A stretch of DNA of 64,000 bases from Notamacropus eugenii (taxonomy: Eukaryota > Chordata > Mammalia > Diprotodontia > Macropodidae): positions 394,782,853 through 394,846,852 of the forward strand of contig NC_092872.1 in assembly GCF_028372415.1 (NCBI RefSeq), given 5' to 3'. The notes under the pieces were generated by a model. The model was not told the DNA's origin. It made no database searches and saw only the letters and a list, made by a program, of their open reading frames with translations. Below, one piece after another: positions 1 to 11,890 of the stretch (position 1 is its first letter; the number at the start of each line of letters is the position of its first letter). A program made the translations under genes and the position numbers.

Positions 1-365
1 GACAGGCTAAACCAGGTTAAGGGTAACCAACAAAACTTAAACCCCTCAGTCAGGTAGGGGGATGTGTAGCCCCAGCATGTGAAGACTTCTAATGGAATGG
101 GTGGAAAAGGCCAATTTGTACCAACGGAAACCTTGGTCAGACATTGAGGACACCAAGGTCATCTACTGCATCCTGGGCCTTCATCAGTCATCTTGACTTT
201 TGTCTTGCCACTGAACTTTGATGATACTGGAGGAAAGAGGAAGGCTGATAGCTTTATGCAATTCTGCCTCACTTAAATTCATGTGCACATTAAGACATCA
301 CTCCATGAGGTTACTGGTCTTCTTTGAAATAGAGGGCAAACAAAAACAACAGCAATAACAGTTTG
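1..365 (+). mobile_element. RTE-related SINE (MAR4-like), cut by window edge
   Basis: The sequence matches, base for base in long stretches, a second copy at 25.16-25.54 kb and the head of the RTE element on the minus strand at 57.85-57.3 kb. It carries the shared block around 'gtcagacattgaggacacca' and ends in the RTE-type tail with 'ttactggtcttctttgaaa' followed by an A/C-rich end near 345-365. The 5' boundary lies at or beyond the window start. From knowledge of marsupial genomes this resembles the short SINEs mobilised by RTE. The family name is by recognition only. Confidence 0.75.
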
Positions 366-1137
366 GCTGAAGTAGAAGGTGGCCTTAAGACTGGACAAAG
401 AGGTAAGCTGGTGTCAGATCACTTAAGTCTGAAATTGTAATTGAGCTCAGTCATTAAGAATTAAAGAAATAGCGGGGCTAAGCCACAAAGACTGAGAAAT
501 AGCAGGGAAACACTTCAGTTCTCCAAAATTCCCCTTCAAACAACTTTAACACTTCAAAATGAATTTTATAAAAGGATGGGGTGAAAGTTTCCCAGCCCAA
601 GACAAGTCAGAAGGTTCACAAGAAAGGCCCATCTCCTTGGACTGAGCTCTCTAGCACACACCATGCCATAAAAAAACTGCAGCAGGTTTTGAGGGTAACT
701 GAAATGAAGTAGCAGTGACAGTTTCCAGAGCTTTCAGCCCACAAATGGAAAGAGGGTCAGACAACTAGTCAGAATGAGATTATAAACTTCCCTTTACTGG
801 TCCTGGGTGCAGGACTCTGCTACATTGCCCACACATGGATCCAGGTTGCAGTCCTAGGACACACTCTCAGGGAAAGTAGGAATGATTGTGGTCTCTCATA
901 GAGCAGATCATAGATCAGGAGAGCAGTGATCATATCTTTCCTTAGATCATATCACCTTGGAAGAAATGAATTTTTTTAAAAATTAAGTATAGAGGGAAAA
1001 ATAAATATGAAGTAGAGATAATTCTCCTTCCATGAGTTTTTATTAAAGGTACCATTCAAACGACAACATGTTAAAATATAAATTTAGGGAATGACTAACA
1101 TTGAGTATGCATAAAATTGAGCAGCAATAATAGAGTT
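366..1137. other. Unassigned non-coding sequence
   Basis: I see no gene and no repeat family I can name here. The composition is A-rich and there is no open frame of note. Confidence 0.5.
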
Positions 1138-1225
1138 GTGTTTGTACTTCTTCGCAAAGAGGACCATGACATCAAAATGATGACATGACTTGCACTTAAC
1201 TTTGAGTGAGGGAGGATTGTACAAG
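1138..1225 (-). mobile_element. 3' tail fragment of RTE-related SINE
   Basis: Read on the minus strand, the segment ends in the RTE/SINE tail signature 'tgatgtcatggtcctctttg' plus a short 'cgaag' type ending. The same tail occurs at 25.5 kb and at 55.6 kb. Only about 90 bases of the 3' end are present. Confidence 0.7.
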
Positions 1226-1302
1226 ATCACACACACACAATTATTTTATACATTTGTTTACCTGGTTCATTGATACCTAACCATATAGCTAATATGTATC
1301 AG

Positions 1303-1345
1303 TAAAAAAAAAACAAAAAACAAAAAACAAAAAAAAACAACAAAC
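1303..1345 (+). repeat. A-rich (A)n/(CA)n tract
   Basis: A run of As is interrupted by single Cs. It lies just upstream of the first recognisable L1 sequence. It may be an old poly-A tail or a simple repeat. I cannot assign it to an element. Confidence 0.7.
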
Positions 1346-1389
1346 ATAAGCAAGAAGTAAAAATGAATCTTGACCATAGAGAACTTCTA

Positions 1390-2335
1390 TGGTGACTGGG
1401 AAGATCAAAACACAAACTCAGACGAGTACAACATTGTTTACATACCTAAATTCAAAACCTCAAAGTGGAATATGAGTTAGTCTGAAGCCATAAATTCCTT
1501 CTTGGAAGAACTCAAGAAGAATTTTAAAAGTCAAATAAGAGAAGTAGAAGAAAAATTGGGAAAAGAAATGAGAGGTATGCAAGAAATAGTCAACAGATTG
1601 GAAGAGGAAGTACAAAAATTAACTGGAGAAAATAGCTCCTTAAAAAGTAGAATTGACCAAATGGAAAAGGAGATACAAAAGCTAACTGAAGAAAATAATT
1701 CCTTAAAAATTAGAATTGGTCAAGTGGAAGAGAATGACTCTATGAGACATCAAGGATCAGTGAAAGAAAATCAGAAGAATGAAAAAATAGAACAAAATGT
1801 AAACTACCTCATTGGAAAAATAACTGACCTGGGAAATAGATCCATGACAGATAATTTAAGAATTATTGAAAGCCATGATCAAAAAAGAAAAAAAAACAAA
1901 GCCTACATATAATCTTTCAAAAAATCATCAAGGGAAATTACCCTGATATCCTAGAACCAGAGAGCAAAATAATCATTGAAAGAATTTGTCAACCTGAAAG
2001 AGATCCCAAAATGAAAACTCCAAAGAATATTGTAGGCAAATTCTAGAATTATCTGTTCAAGAAGAAAGTGCTACAAGCAGAAGAAGCAATTCAAATATCA
2101 AGGAGCCACAGTCAGGATTACAGAGGACTTACCAATTTCTATATTAAAGTATTTCAGGCCTTAGAATATGATATTCCAGAAAGCAATGGAGCTTGCATTG
2201 TAACCAAAAATCAACTACTCAGCAAAATTGAGCATTCCCCTTCAGGGGAAAGATGGACATGCAAGGAAATAGGGGGTATTTAAATCATTCCTGATGGAAA
2301 GACCAGAACAGAAAAGAAAATGTGATCTTCAAATA
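1390..2335 (+). pseudogene. L1 ORF1 (RNA-binding protein) remnant
   Basis: The clearest open part is 1,502-1,912. It encodes a Lys/Glu-rich coiled coil with two near-repeats of the type 'EVQKLTGENSSLK' and 'EIQKLTEENNSLK', as expected for the L1 ORF1 trimerisation region. A later segment near 2,068-2,283 holds the C-terminal nucleic-acid-binding part, including 'SHSQDYRGLTNFY', in another frame. A stop near 1,912 and frame changes separate the two parts. In intact L1s this protein coats L1 RNA. This copy cannot encode a full one. I could not fix the start codon. Confidence 0.85.
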
Positions 2336-3348
2336 CCAGACTCAAGAGAACTGTTTACATCCTTGCATGGAAAGATGACACTTGGAACTCTTGAAAATTG
2401 TATCTTTATTAGAGCAGTTAAAGGTGTATATGTAGACAGAGGTTGTGGCTATAGGTTGATCTGATATGAAGATAAAAGTAATCAATTAAATGGATGGTTA
2501 AAAAAATGAAAGGATTGTACTGGGAGAAGAGGAAACGAGAAGATTAATTACATCACATGAAAAGGCACAAAGACATATCTCAGTAAAAGGCAAGGTAAGG
2601 AGCAAGCATTATCTTAACAGATTTGTCTTAAAGAGGGAGTAACATATACATTCACTTTGTTATAGAAATCTAACCATATAGGGAAGTAAGAGGAGAAAAG
2701 TAAAAGAAAAGGAAGAAGTGTTAGAAGGGAGGGAAGTAGTAGTGGAGAGGGGAAATGAAAGGGAGGAGGGCCTTATAGAAGGGAGAGTAGATTAAGGGAG
2801 GTGCTGGTCAGAAGCAAACATTTATAAGGAGAGAAAGGGTGAAAGGAGAGAGAAAAGTATAAATGGGGAAAATAGGATGGAGAGAAAGAAACAGATTAAG
2901 TATGAATGTAAATGGGATGAACTCTCCATAAAACAGATAGCAGAGTGGATTAAAAAACAGAATTCTGCAATATTCTCTTTACCAGAAACATGTCTGAATC
3001 AGAGAGAAACACACAGAATAAAGATAAAGGGCTGGAGCAGCATATATTATGAATCAGCTAAAGTTTAAAACAAAACAAAACAGTTGTTAGCAATCCTGAT
3101 CTCAGACAAAGAAAAACAAAAATAGATCTAATTAAAAGAGTCAAGGAAGGAATTTACATCTTGCTAAAAGGTACCAAATGAAGTAATATCAATACTAAAC
3201 ATAGATGCAACAAGTGGTATAGTATCTAAATTCTTAGAGGAGAGTTGAGGGAGTTATAGGAAGAAATAGTAAAACTATACTTCAATCTCCCTCTCTTAGA
3301 ACTAGATAAATCTAAACATAAAACAAACAAGAAGCAAGTTAAGAAGGA

Positions 3349-3362
3349 GAATATTTTTTTAA
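3349..3362 (+). repeat. Left TSD of nested antisense L1
   Basis: The 14-mer 'gaatatttttttaa' is repeated exactly at 3,873-3,886 and flanks the antisense L1 3' end. Confidence 0.9.
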
Positions 3363-3872
3363 ATTTTATTATTTTATTTGCTTTCAGTGTTCTACAGTCA
3401 CTTCCATATAACTTAGATTTTTTCCCCCTCCTTCCCCCTCCCTGAGTCAGTGTACAATTTTATATAGGTTCTACACATACATTTCTATTAAATAAATTTT
3501 CACCTTAGTCATGTTGCATAGAAAAATTAAAATGAGTGGTAGAAATCATAAAACAAACCAAAACATAATACAAAAGAATATCTGCTACATTCTGTGATCA
3601 AATTCCATAGTTCTTTCTCTGGATGTGGAAGGCATTTCACCTTAGAAGACCATTGGGAATTTTTAAGTACTTGCATTGCAATGAAGTTCTAAGTCTACCA
3701 GAAAAAATCTTCATACACTGTGGTTGTTGCTGTGTATAAAGTTCTGGTTCTGCTCCTTTTGCTCAGCATCAGTTCATATAAGTTTTCCAGGACTCTCTGA
3801 AGTCTTCCTGTTCATCATTTCTTACAGCACAATAGTATTGCATTATATTCATATGCCACAATTTATTCAGGT
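3363..3872 (-). mobile_element. Antisense L1 3' end nested in the older L1
   Basis: Read on the minus strand, this is the final part of L1 ORF2 and the complete 3' UTR, ending in an A/T-rich tail with AATAAA-like sequence at the left edge. It parallels 6,900-7,480. It is 5'-truncated at about 510 bases. A perfect 14-bp TSD lies on both sides (3,349-3,362 and 3,873-3,886). Removing it joins the host ORF2 sequence smoothly, so it is a classic L1-mediated insertion younger than its host. Confidence 0.92.
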
Positions 3873-3886
3873 GAATATTTTTTTAA
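3873..3886 (+). repeat. Right TSD of nested antisense L1
   Basis: This is an exact copy of 3,349-3,362. Confidence 0.9.
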
Positions 3887-4399
3887 GTTAGATATGGTAG
3901 ACCTTTGGAGAAAATTGATTAGAGTTAGAAAGGAAAATATATTTTTCTCAATGTCACCTACACAAAAAAATGACTATGTGCTAGGGCTTAAAAACCTCAT
4001 AACCCACTACAGAAAGGCAAAAAATATTAAGTGCATCCTTTTAAGATCACGATGCAATAAAAATTATATACATTAAAGAGTCATGAAAAGATAGAGTAAA
4101 ATTAATTGTAAATGAAATAATCTAATCCTAAAGAATGAGTGGGTTAAACAACAAATAATAGAAACAATCAATATGCTGACAATACTGAGACAATATTTCA
4201 AAACTTATGAGATGTAGCCAAAGCAATTCTTAGGGGAAATTGTATACCTCCAAATGCTCACATGAATAAAATAAAGAAAGAGGAGATCAACAAACTGGGT
4301 GTGCAACTACAAAAGCTAAAAAAAAGAACAAGTTAAAAATGCCCAATTAAAAAGCAAATTAGAAATTCTGAAAGTCAAAGGACAGGTTAATAAAACTGA

Positions 4400-5730
4400 A
4401 ATCAAGAAAACTGTTTAATAAATAGAATGAAGAGCTGGTGTTATTAAAAAAAATGATAAACCATTGCTTAATTTTATTACAAAGAAGAAAACCAAATTGC
4501 CAGTCTCAAAAATGAAAAGGATGAATCCGCCAACAATGAAGAGGAAATTAAAACAATAATTAGGAGCTATTTTACCCAACTGTATGTCAATACACCTGAC
4601 AAACTAAGTGAAATGGATGAGTATTTAGAAAAATATAAACTGCTATATAATATGATATAAAATACTTAAATAGCCCCATCTTAGAAAAAAAGAATTGACC
4701 AAACCATCAATGAACTCCCTAAGAAAAAAATTACCAGGGTCAAGCATTCATATAGTAATTCATTCCAATACTATGTAAAGTACTTGGGAAAATAGACAAA
4801 GAAGAGGTCCTATCAAATTATTTTTATGATACAAATATATTGCTAATATCTAAATCAAGAAGAGCCAAAATAGAGAAAGAAAATTATTGACAAATTTCTC
4901 TAATGAATATTGATGCAAAAATTTTAAATAGAATATTAGCAAAGAGATTATAGCAACTTATCCTGAAGATAATATACTATGACCAGGTGGGATTTACATC
5001 AGGAATTCATGATTGGTTCAATATTAGGAAAATTATCAGCACAATTGACTACATCAATACAAATTAACAGGAATCATGATTATCTCAATAGATGCATAAA
5101 AATCTTTTGACAAAATACAGAATTCATTCCTGTTAAAAAAAAATACTAAAGAGCACAGGAATAAATGGAGTTTTCCTTAAAATGCTATGCATTATCTATC
5201 TAAAACCATCTGCAAGCAGTATATGTAATAGGGATAAGCTAGAAGCTTTCCCAATAAGATCAGTGGTGAAGCAACTCCGTTTTCACCACTGTTATTCAAT
5301 ATTGCACTAGAAATGTCAGCCTTAGCAATATGAGAAGAAAAATACATTGAAGGAATTAGAATCGGCAATAAGGAAACAAAGCTATCACTCTTTGCAGGTG
5401 GCATGACAGTATACTTACAGAATCTGAAAGAATCAACTAAAAAACTACTTGAAACAATTAACGACTTTAGCAAAGTTGCAGAATATAAGATAAACTCATA
5501 TAAATCATCAGCATTTCTGTTATTAAAAACAGGTCCCGCAACAAGAGATAGAGAAATTCCACTTAAAGTAACTATAGATAACATAAAATATTTGAGAGTC
5601 TACCTGCCAAGAGAAACCCACAAATGATATGAACACAATTACAAAATACATTTCAGAGAAATAAAGTCAGATCTAAATGATTGGAAAAAATTACTTTCTC
5701 ATGGGTAAGCTGATGTAATATAATACAAAT
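4400..5730 (+). pseudogene. L1 ORF2 reverse-transcriptase domain remnant
   Basis: Recognisable RT segments run in order through changing frames. The piece at 5,403-5,627 follows the catalytic motif and reads 'MTVYLQNLKESTKKLLETIN'. The catalytic box, normally Phe-Ala-Asp-Asp, reads Phe-Ala-Gly-Gly at 5,391-5,402. Both metal-binding aspartates are therefore lost, in addition to many stops. Confidence 0.87.
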
Positions 5731-6559
5731 GACAATTCTACCTAAATTAATTTAATTATTCAGTGCCATACCAAGCAAACTACCAAAAATATTTTCTGGA
5801 GCTAGAAAAAATAATAACACAACTCTTCTGGAAGAACAAAATGCCAAGAATATCAAAGGGATTGTGAAAAGGAATGCAGGGAATGGTAGCTTAGCTGTAC
5901 CGGATCTGAAACTTTATTATAAAGCAGTAATTATTAAAACTATTTGATATTGGCTGAGCAATAGAGTGATTAATGGAATAGGTTAAGTACACAAGACACT
6001 GTAGTAAATGGCTATAGTAATCTCTTACTGATAAACCCAAAGACTAGTTTCTGGAATAAGTATTCACTATTTGACAAAAACTGCACGCAAACCTGGAAAA
6101 CAGTATGGCAGAAACTAGACAGACCAATATGTCACACCATTTGCCAAAATAAAATCAGAATGGGTATATGATTGAGATATAAATAGTGATATCATAAGCA
6201 AATTAGGAGAACAAGGAATAGTTTATCTCTCAGATCTATGGAGAAGGGAATGCAAAATGGACAATTTTGATTACACTAAATTGAAAAGGTTTTGCACAAA
6301 CAAAACCAATGCAATGAAGACTAAAAGGGAAGCATAAAACTGGTAAACAATTCTCACCCCCAGTTTCTCTGAAAAGGGCTTCATTTCTAAAATATATAGA
6401 GAACTGAGTCAACTTCATTAGAATAAAAGTCATTCCCCAACTGATAAATGATCATAGGATATGAACAGGAAGTTTTCATATAAGATAGATGATATAAAAT
6501 ATAAGAAAATAATACATTTCAAGTAATTTCATAAGAAATTAAATTTATAGTCATATAAA

Positions 6560-6885
6560 ACTGCTTTAAATTATATTTGATTAGCAAAATACAAATTAAA
6601 ACAACTCTGAGGTACTACCTCACAATTATCAGATTGGCTAATATGATGAAAAATAAAAATGATAAACAATGGAGAAGATGTGGGAAAATCAGCATACTAG
6701 TTGAAACAGTAATTCATTGTGAACTGATTCAACCATTCTGGAGAGCAGTGTGGAACTGTTCTCCAAGGGCTACAAAACTGGGCATACCTTTTGATCTAGC
6801 AATAGCACTACTAGGTCTCTATCCCAAAGAGATCATAAAAAAAAGAGAAAAGGACTCACACCTACAAAAATATTGATAGCAGCTC
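6560..6885 (+). pseudogene. L1 ORF2 C-terminal remnant
   Basis: An open piece of 99 codons (6,577-6,876) gives the familiar end of L1 ORF2, with 'IQIKTTLRYYLTIIRLANMM' near its start and a 'GIPFDLAIALLGLYPK' block. The rest of ORF2 upstream is broken. The 3' UTR follows. Confidence 0.85.
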
Positions 6886-7232
6886 TTTTGTGGTGGCCAA
6901 GAATTGGAAATTGAAGGGATACCCATCAATCTGGAAATGGCTGAACAAATTGTGGTATATAAATGTAATGAAATACTATTGTGCTATGAAAAATGGTGAG
7001 CAGGCTGACTTCAGAAAAACCTAGAAAGACTTAAATGAACTGATGCTGAGTGAAATGAGCAGAAGCATGAGAACACTGTACACAGTAACAGCAATACTGT
7101 GAGATGACCTACTTTGATAGACCTAGCTCTTCTCTGTAATACAATGATCTAAGACAATTCCAAAAGGCTCATGACAGAAAATACTATACACAACCAGAAA
7201 AAGAATTATGGCCTCTGAATGCAAAATGAAGT

Positions 7233-7236
<4 letters not shown>

Positions 7237-7304
<68 letters not shown>
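7237..7304 (+). repeat. (CT)34 microsatellite in L1 3' UTR
   Basis: There are 68 bases of uninterrupted CT dinucleotide, followed by a degenerate CCCT-type pyrimidine tail to about 7,340. It sits where other L1 copies here have a short pyrimidine-rich stretch, so it probably expanded from it. Frames across it on either strand are artefacts. Confidence 0.95.
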
Positions 7305-7309
<5 letters not shown>

Positions 7310-7570
7310 CCTTCCTCCCTCTCTCCCTCTCTCCTCTCAGTCTTGTGGTTTCCCACTTTTGTTCTTATTCTTTCTTCACAGCATGACTAATGTAGAAATA
7401 TGTCTAATACAATTATCCACATATAGCCTATATCACATTCCATGCCATATTGGGGAAGGGAGAGGGAAAAGAGGGAGAAAATATTTGGAAATCAAAGTCT
7501 TATAAAAGTGAATATTGAAAGCTATCTTTACATATAATTGGAAAATATTAAAAATACTATTAAGTAAGAA

Positions 7571-9232
7571 AAAAAGAGTTGGATAGTATTGAAGATGCTG
7601 GAAGCCAATATGGAAAAATTGTTCTTATGAAGCACAGTATAGTTCTGCCTTTTGCCAGCTTGTAGCTTTTTACAGGTTCTTTATTTCTAATGTGGTCAGA
7701 TGGACTATGAGAACAATGGGTACAGTAAAGTTGGGTTATAAGAAAGTGAATATGAAATGGATGAAAGGAGCATGTACACATACATACACATGCACACACA
7801 TGCTAAAAACACACTTTAATTCATAATATAGCCTATGTATGTGAGATAGGGTAGTTTCCAATGAGTCATTCTCTCTGGTATTTGGATGTGAGTGGTTTGA
7901 TAAGTCCTAATTCACTAATCACATCAGGATGGCAAATGACCCCTTCTCAGTGCTGTTTTGATTTTCAAAGATGTTTCTGGACGTAAATGGTACTGTACAA
8001 AAAATGATTGATAGATGCAATTTGAGAGGATAGTGGCATAGCCATCTAGAGGTGGGGGCTTTTATAGAATCCTTTCAAGCACAACAGTAAAGCAGCCTGT
8101 CCTTTACCTACATGCAAAAAGTAATGCCTATTCACAGGTATTGAACTTCTCATAGGGTGCCTCCTACTGATATCATGAAGTTTTCATAGATAAAATAGGA
8201 GAGGAAGTAAAGCAGAGAGATTCTCATCTCAGGAATACAGGGTTCAGATGCTGGACTACTGAGATAACAGATCTTAGATAACAGTAATAGCAAAAGATGT
8301 GCAAAATAAAAAGTAGATGTGACCAATCTGAATTATTCCAAGTTTCTATTTACTGAGTGAGTGAGTTATTGTTATATGAAATTATAAATGCTGCTTTCCC
8401 AAGATAAACAACCTTTTGCTCACTTTAATTTTCCATGTCTAAATTTAAACCAAAAAAATTGCTTTTCATTGATGTGGATTTAAAGGTTAAATCCTATGAC
8501 TGAAGGAAAAATAAGCACAAAAATAGGGTTTGTAAGATGATTTAAGTAGCATTACTAAATCTCCTTCTTGTCTTTCCAGGCATCTCCAATAAAAATGATT
8601 TCTTTTACTTGGATATGAGTCATGATACTTGATCATTATCAGATTATTTTTTTTTATCAAACTACTTTCAGCCTTATTGAAGTCCAAGCTCATTTAGGAA
8701 AGGTCAAGATTTTTTGCTGATCCCCATTTGCGTTAAACAGGGTTCCCTGTTTACCTGTCTGATATACTCTTGAATGGTTTTATCCATATTCCCCAAGGTA
8801 GCTGCAGAAAGTACTTGTTAAAGAGGTTAGTGTTTGAATCAGCAACTGAACTACCCTCCACTTTTTAATAGGCCTCCAAGGTATTGAGTCCAAGTGACCC
8901 TATTTTACTCTAATCATCTTCTATCAGTGGTTATTTTTCTTCATTAAATAAATTCATTCTATTCTAAACTTGAAAAAAATTTCTTTAAACTCTTTTGGGA
9001 ATTTGTCATTTCCAAAGACAAAATAGTACATATTCAAATATTAGGAATGAAAAATACAAACTAGTCCAACATTTTTGGCTCTGCTCACCAATTTTTTTTC
9101 CAAAAGTTGAAGACATATTGATAGAAGTATGTTGAATAGCAATCATTCATCATGGGACACCTTGCTAGTTTTCTATTAGAATCTAGCACCCTTCACTTTT
9201 CATTAATTGGTATTAAATTCTAAATAGAGGCT
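7571..9232. other. Unassigned non-coding sequence
   Basis: I see no gene and no repeat that I can name with confidence. Short open frames at 7,560-7,799 and 8,487-8,693 have no recognisable domain and normal AT-rich background composition. Confidence 0.5.

Positions 9233-9268
<36 letters not shown>
9233..9268 (+). repeat. (TAC)12 microsatellite
   Basis: Twelve perfect TAC units directly abut the old MIR-type SINE that follows. Confidence 0.95.
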
Positions 9269-9271
9269 CTA

Positions 9272-9519
9272 CTATGTATGTACTTATCATTTATATAGGA
9301 GTATGATAAATACTTTGCATTTACTATCTCATTTGATACTCACAGCAGCTCTGGGATGTAAGTGCTATTATTATCCCCATTTTACGTGTAAGGAAACTAA
9401 GGCAAACAGAGGCTGTGGCTTGCCTGGAGTAATACAGCTATCAAGTGTCTGAGGCAAGTTTCAGATCTTCCTGACTCCCAGACAAGTTCTTCATTTAGTG
9501 AATCACCTAGCTACCTCTA
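9272..9519 (-). mobile_element. MIR-type CORE-SINE
   Basis: The minus-strand SINE shows the typical antisense landmarks: 'tatctcatttgatactcaca', 'tattatccccattttac', 'ggaaactaaggcaaacagag' and a terminal 'cacctagctacct' from the tRNA-like head. The order and spacing match the other copies here (19.6, 24.9 and 63.6 kb). Confidence 0.85.
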
Positions 9520-9520
9520 A

Positions 9521-9616
9521 AATATATATATATGTATTCATATCTAAGTACATATACACATACACACACACATATATATATATATACATGTGTATATGTA
9601 CATATATATATATTCT
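9521..9616 (+). repeat. TA/CA-rich simple repeat
   Basis: Imperfect TATA, TACA and CACA units fill the segment. Confidence 0.85.
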
Positions 9617-9730
9617 ATGTTGATTTTAGTTATTGTAGCATACTGAATTCTGAAGTTAAAACAACTTACTGCTCTATCATCAGTAACTACACGAGTGCCA
9701 ACTTTGTATATGTGTAAATTCTCCTTCCCT

Positions 9731-9736
<6 letters not shown>

Positions 9737-9794
<58 letters not shown>
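9737..9794 (+). repeat. (CT)29 microsatellite
   Basis: There are 58 bases of perfect CT, preceded by CCCT-type units from 9,721. Confidence 0.95.
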
Positions 9795-9796
<2 letters not shown>

Positions 9797-9798
<2 letters not shown>

Positions 9799-11045
9799 CC
9801 ATAATTTCAGGTCTTCAATAAAAACCTAGAAGACTATTTTTCAGGGTTAGTCTATAACCTGAAGGTCTATGATTCTGTTTTAATATTTTCAAGGTATATA
9901 TAGGTCAAATTGTTAAAGATTTCTGATTACCAAGTTATAAGGAATGTGAAATACATATAACAAATTTAGAACATGTAATTACAAATGATCAAAATGATTA
10001 AGGAAAAGGGGGAGATAATATCTAAAAAAAGCAATGTAGTCTAATTCATCTGTAAACAAACACACAAAAGATGGAAGTTGGGGGAAGGGTATATGGTTTT
10101 TATCCTCTAGGCAATATGATAAATCAAATATTTCAAAAAGACTAATTGGGATGTCATATAAAGGTAGATTAAAATGAGGATAGAGTGTAGGGAAATATAT
10201 TTGAAAGTAATTTTCTAAATCTTGATATTGGGTCATAAGGCTCTGAATTAGACTGAAAGTCGTGAGAATTAAAAGGAACTGAAGGATATGAAGACAAGAA
10301 TGAAGAATCATGAGTAATTGGCGGCTAATCAGATTTGGCAGATGAGAAGAAGGAAAATCCAAAGATGACGCTGAGTCTTGAAATACGAGTCATGGCAAGT
10401 CCTTAAGAGTATATAGTTTGGGGGCAATAAGTTGGTTGTTTTAGAACTGCTAAGTCTGAAGCAATAGACCATAACACTTCAAACTGTTCAGTTAAAGTAT
10501 AAAAAAGCTTAAAAAGACATTCATGCATCCGAGTAGTGATAACCAGGAAGTATTAAGAGAAGTGGAATTGGAGCATAAGGAAAATTAAGGAATGTCTATG
10601 TAGATCTGCGAGTCCATCCATATACATGTTATCATTAAACAGAAAAGCTGAAATTTCCAGACTAATGTTTACAGACAGAGAGAAAAAAACAAAACTAAGG
10701 CCTAGGGATTGAACCTAAGGCAGCAACTACATTTTGGGAAAGGAGGAAGAAATCAGAACCAGGAAATAACATTTCATGATTTAGCTAGCAAACTTTCATG
10801 TGATTTCTTGCATAATATATTTTTTTTTAAATTTCAAAACATGTCCTCCACAAATTAAGCTACAATCCTACTGCAAAAATCTTCCATATAATTTCCTTTT
10901 AAAAATTATTGTGATACTTTGAACAACATGGAATTACAAACTACACTCATTTGTTTGTTTTATTTCTGTGAAACAGGAAGAATTTCTAATGGAATGAAAG
11001 TTTAGTGACCAGAGTAGAATAAAAGATGGAAAAAGAAATAAAAAT
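9797..11045. other. Unassigned non-coding sequence
   Basis: No gene or named repeat is recognised. A 127-codon open frame on the minus strand (9,979-10,362) is Leu/Phe/Ser-rich with no motif, and I treat it as chance. Confidence 0.5.
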
Positions 11046-11410
11046 AAAATAGCAATCATCAAAACACTGAGGTTTCTTCTCACATCCAGTACACTAGAAA
11101 AGATGACAAAAGATAATAATGGCCAATGTTGCAGGGATTATTGAAGACACTTTTGATGTAACTAAGTAAAATGTTCATACATTTTGACCAGAGATTCCAC
11201 TGATAGGTATATTCCTCAAGAAGGTGAAAGATAAAAATAAATATTTCATGTACACCAAAATGTTAATAGCAGCACTCTTGTTGTTGCAAAGAACTGGAAA
11301 TAAAGTTGACATTTATCATCTGGGTAATGACTAAAATATATAATATGTTAACCAAATAAAATGTCATTATGTCATAAGAAATGATAGACGTGAGTGGTCT
11401 GTGAAGTATC
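11046..11410 (+). mobile_element. Old L1 tail, part 1
   Basis: This is a diverged counterpart of 6,590-7,020. It has the ORF2-end landmarks 'aaaacactgaggtttcttct', 'gcagcactcttgttgttgca' and 'aagaactggaaat'. A MIR-type SINE at 11,411-11,628 separates it from its continuation. Confidence 0.8.
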
Positions 11411-11628
11411 GGTGTGGGGAGTGAGGCAGACTGGTACAAAAGAAGTACAGACTTTAGATTCAGAGAACCTGAGTTCAGATCTCTACTGTGACATTTATAT
11501 GTCTGTGTTGCCTTGGGCCAATCAAAACTTTCCAAAGTTCTCATTTCCTTTACCTATAAAATGAGGGAAATGAATTACATGGTTTTGGACATCCTTTCTA
11601 TCTCTAGATCCACAATCCTATGGTCTTA
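11411..11628 (+). mobile_element. MIR3-type SINE
   Basis: Sense-strand landmarks are 'gattcagagaacctgagttc', 'tataaaatgagg' and a tail 'ctctagatccacaatcctat'. It interrupts the old L1 tail, so it inserted after it. Confidence 0.8.
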
Positions 11629-11890
11629 ATTTTCACTGTATGAAATGATACAAAGAGAAATTATCATCAGCAGAAAAAATATAGGTTCAATGGCTATATA
11701 AATGCAAATGGAGAACAAACCCCCCAAATTGAGTGTTTTTATTGCTTAAGCTTGTGCCCCAGAGAAAAGATGATAAAAGATAACTCCGTCCCTTCCTTGC
11801 AGAGGCTGAGAAACAGAAATGTAGAACAGAGTATGTACTACTACAACTTAGTTATTGGGTGGGCTATTTTTTGTTGAAATATGTGCTTAT
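11629..11890 (+). mobile_element. Old L1 tail, part 2 (3' UTR)
   Basis: It continues the L1 3' region after the SINE. The block around 'gagaaaagatgataaaagat' resembles the 3' UTR of older L1s and compares with 24.2-24.4 kb. The right edge is unclear. Confidence 0.6.

Larger units (their letters stand above)
2870..4130 (+). pseudogene. L1 ORF2 endonuclease domain remnant
   Basis: The segment 2,877-3,068 translates to an ORF2 N-terminal piece with 'AEWIKKQNSAIFSLPETCLN', matching the APE-type endonuclease region. After the antisense insertion at 3,363-3,872 the domain resumes at 3,894. Near the end of the domain the conserved Ser-Asp-His is altered. The reading at 4,042-4,056 is stop-Asp-His-Asp-Ala, so a TCA serine codon has become TAA. 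The domain is inactive on sequence grounds. Confidence 0.85.
1350..7570 (+). mobile_element. Long, decayed sense-strand LINE-1
   Basis: The element runs from ORF1 upstream sequence through ORF1, ORF2 (endonuclease, reverse transcriptase, C-terminal segment) and a 3' UTR ending in A-rich sequence. About 510 bases at 3,363-3,872 are a later antisense L1 insertion, so the L1 itself is roughly 5.7 kb. The 5' UTR is missing or very short. Every reading frame is broken by stops and frameshifts, so the copy is dead. It gives a sense-strand order against which the other L1 pieces in the window can be aligned. Confidence 0.9.

Noticed and set aside
7123..7390. Open frames rich in Arg/Glu or Ser/Leu
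   Set aside because: They come from the CT repeat in the L1 3' UTR.
9233..9268. A CRISPR-like or satellite array
   Set aside because: It is a plain TAC microsatellite with no spacers.
9979..10362. A 127-codon minus-strand frame
   Set aside because: There is no motif, signal peptide or neighbour support. The composition fits chance in AT-rich DNA.
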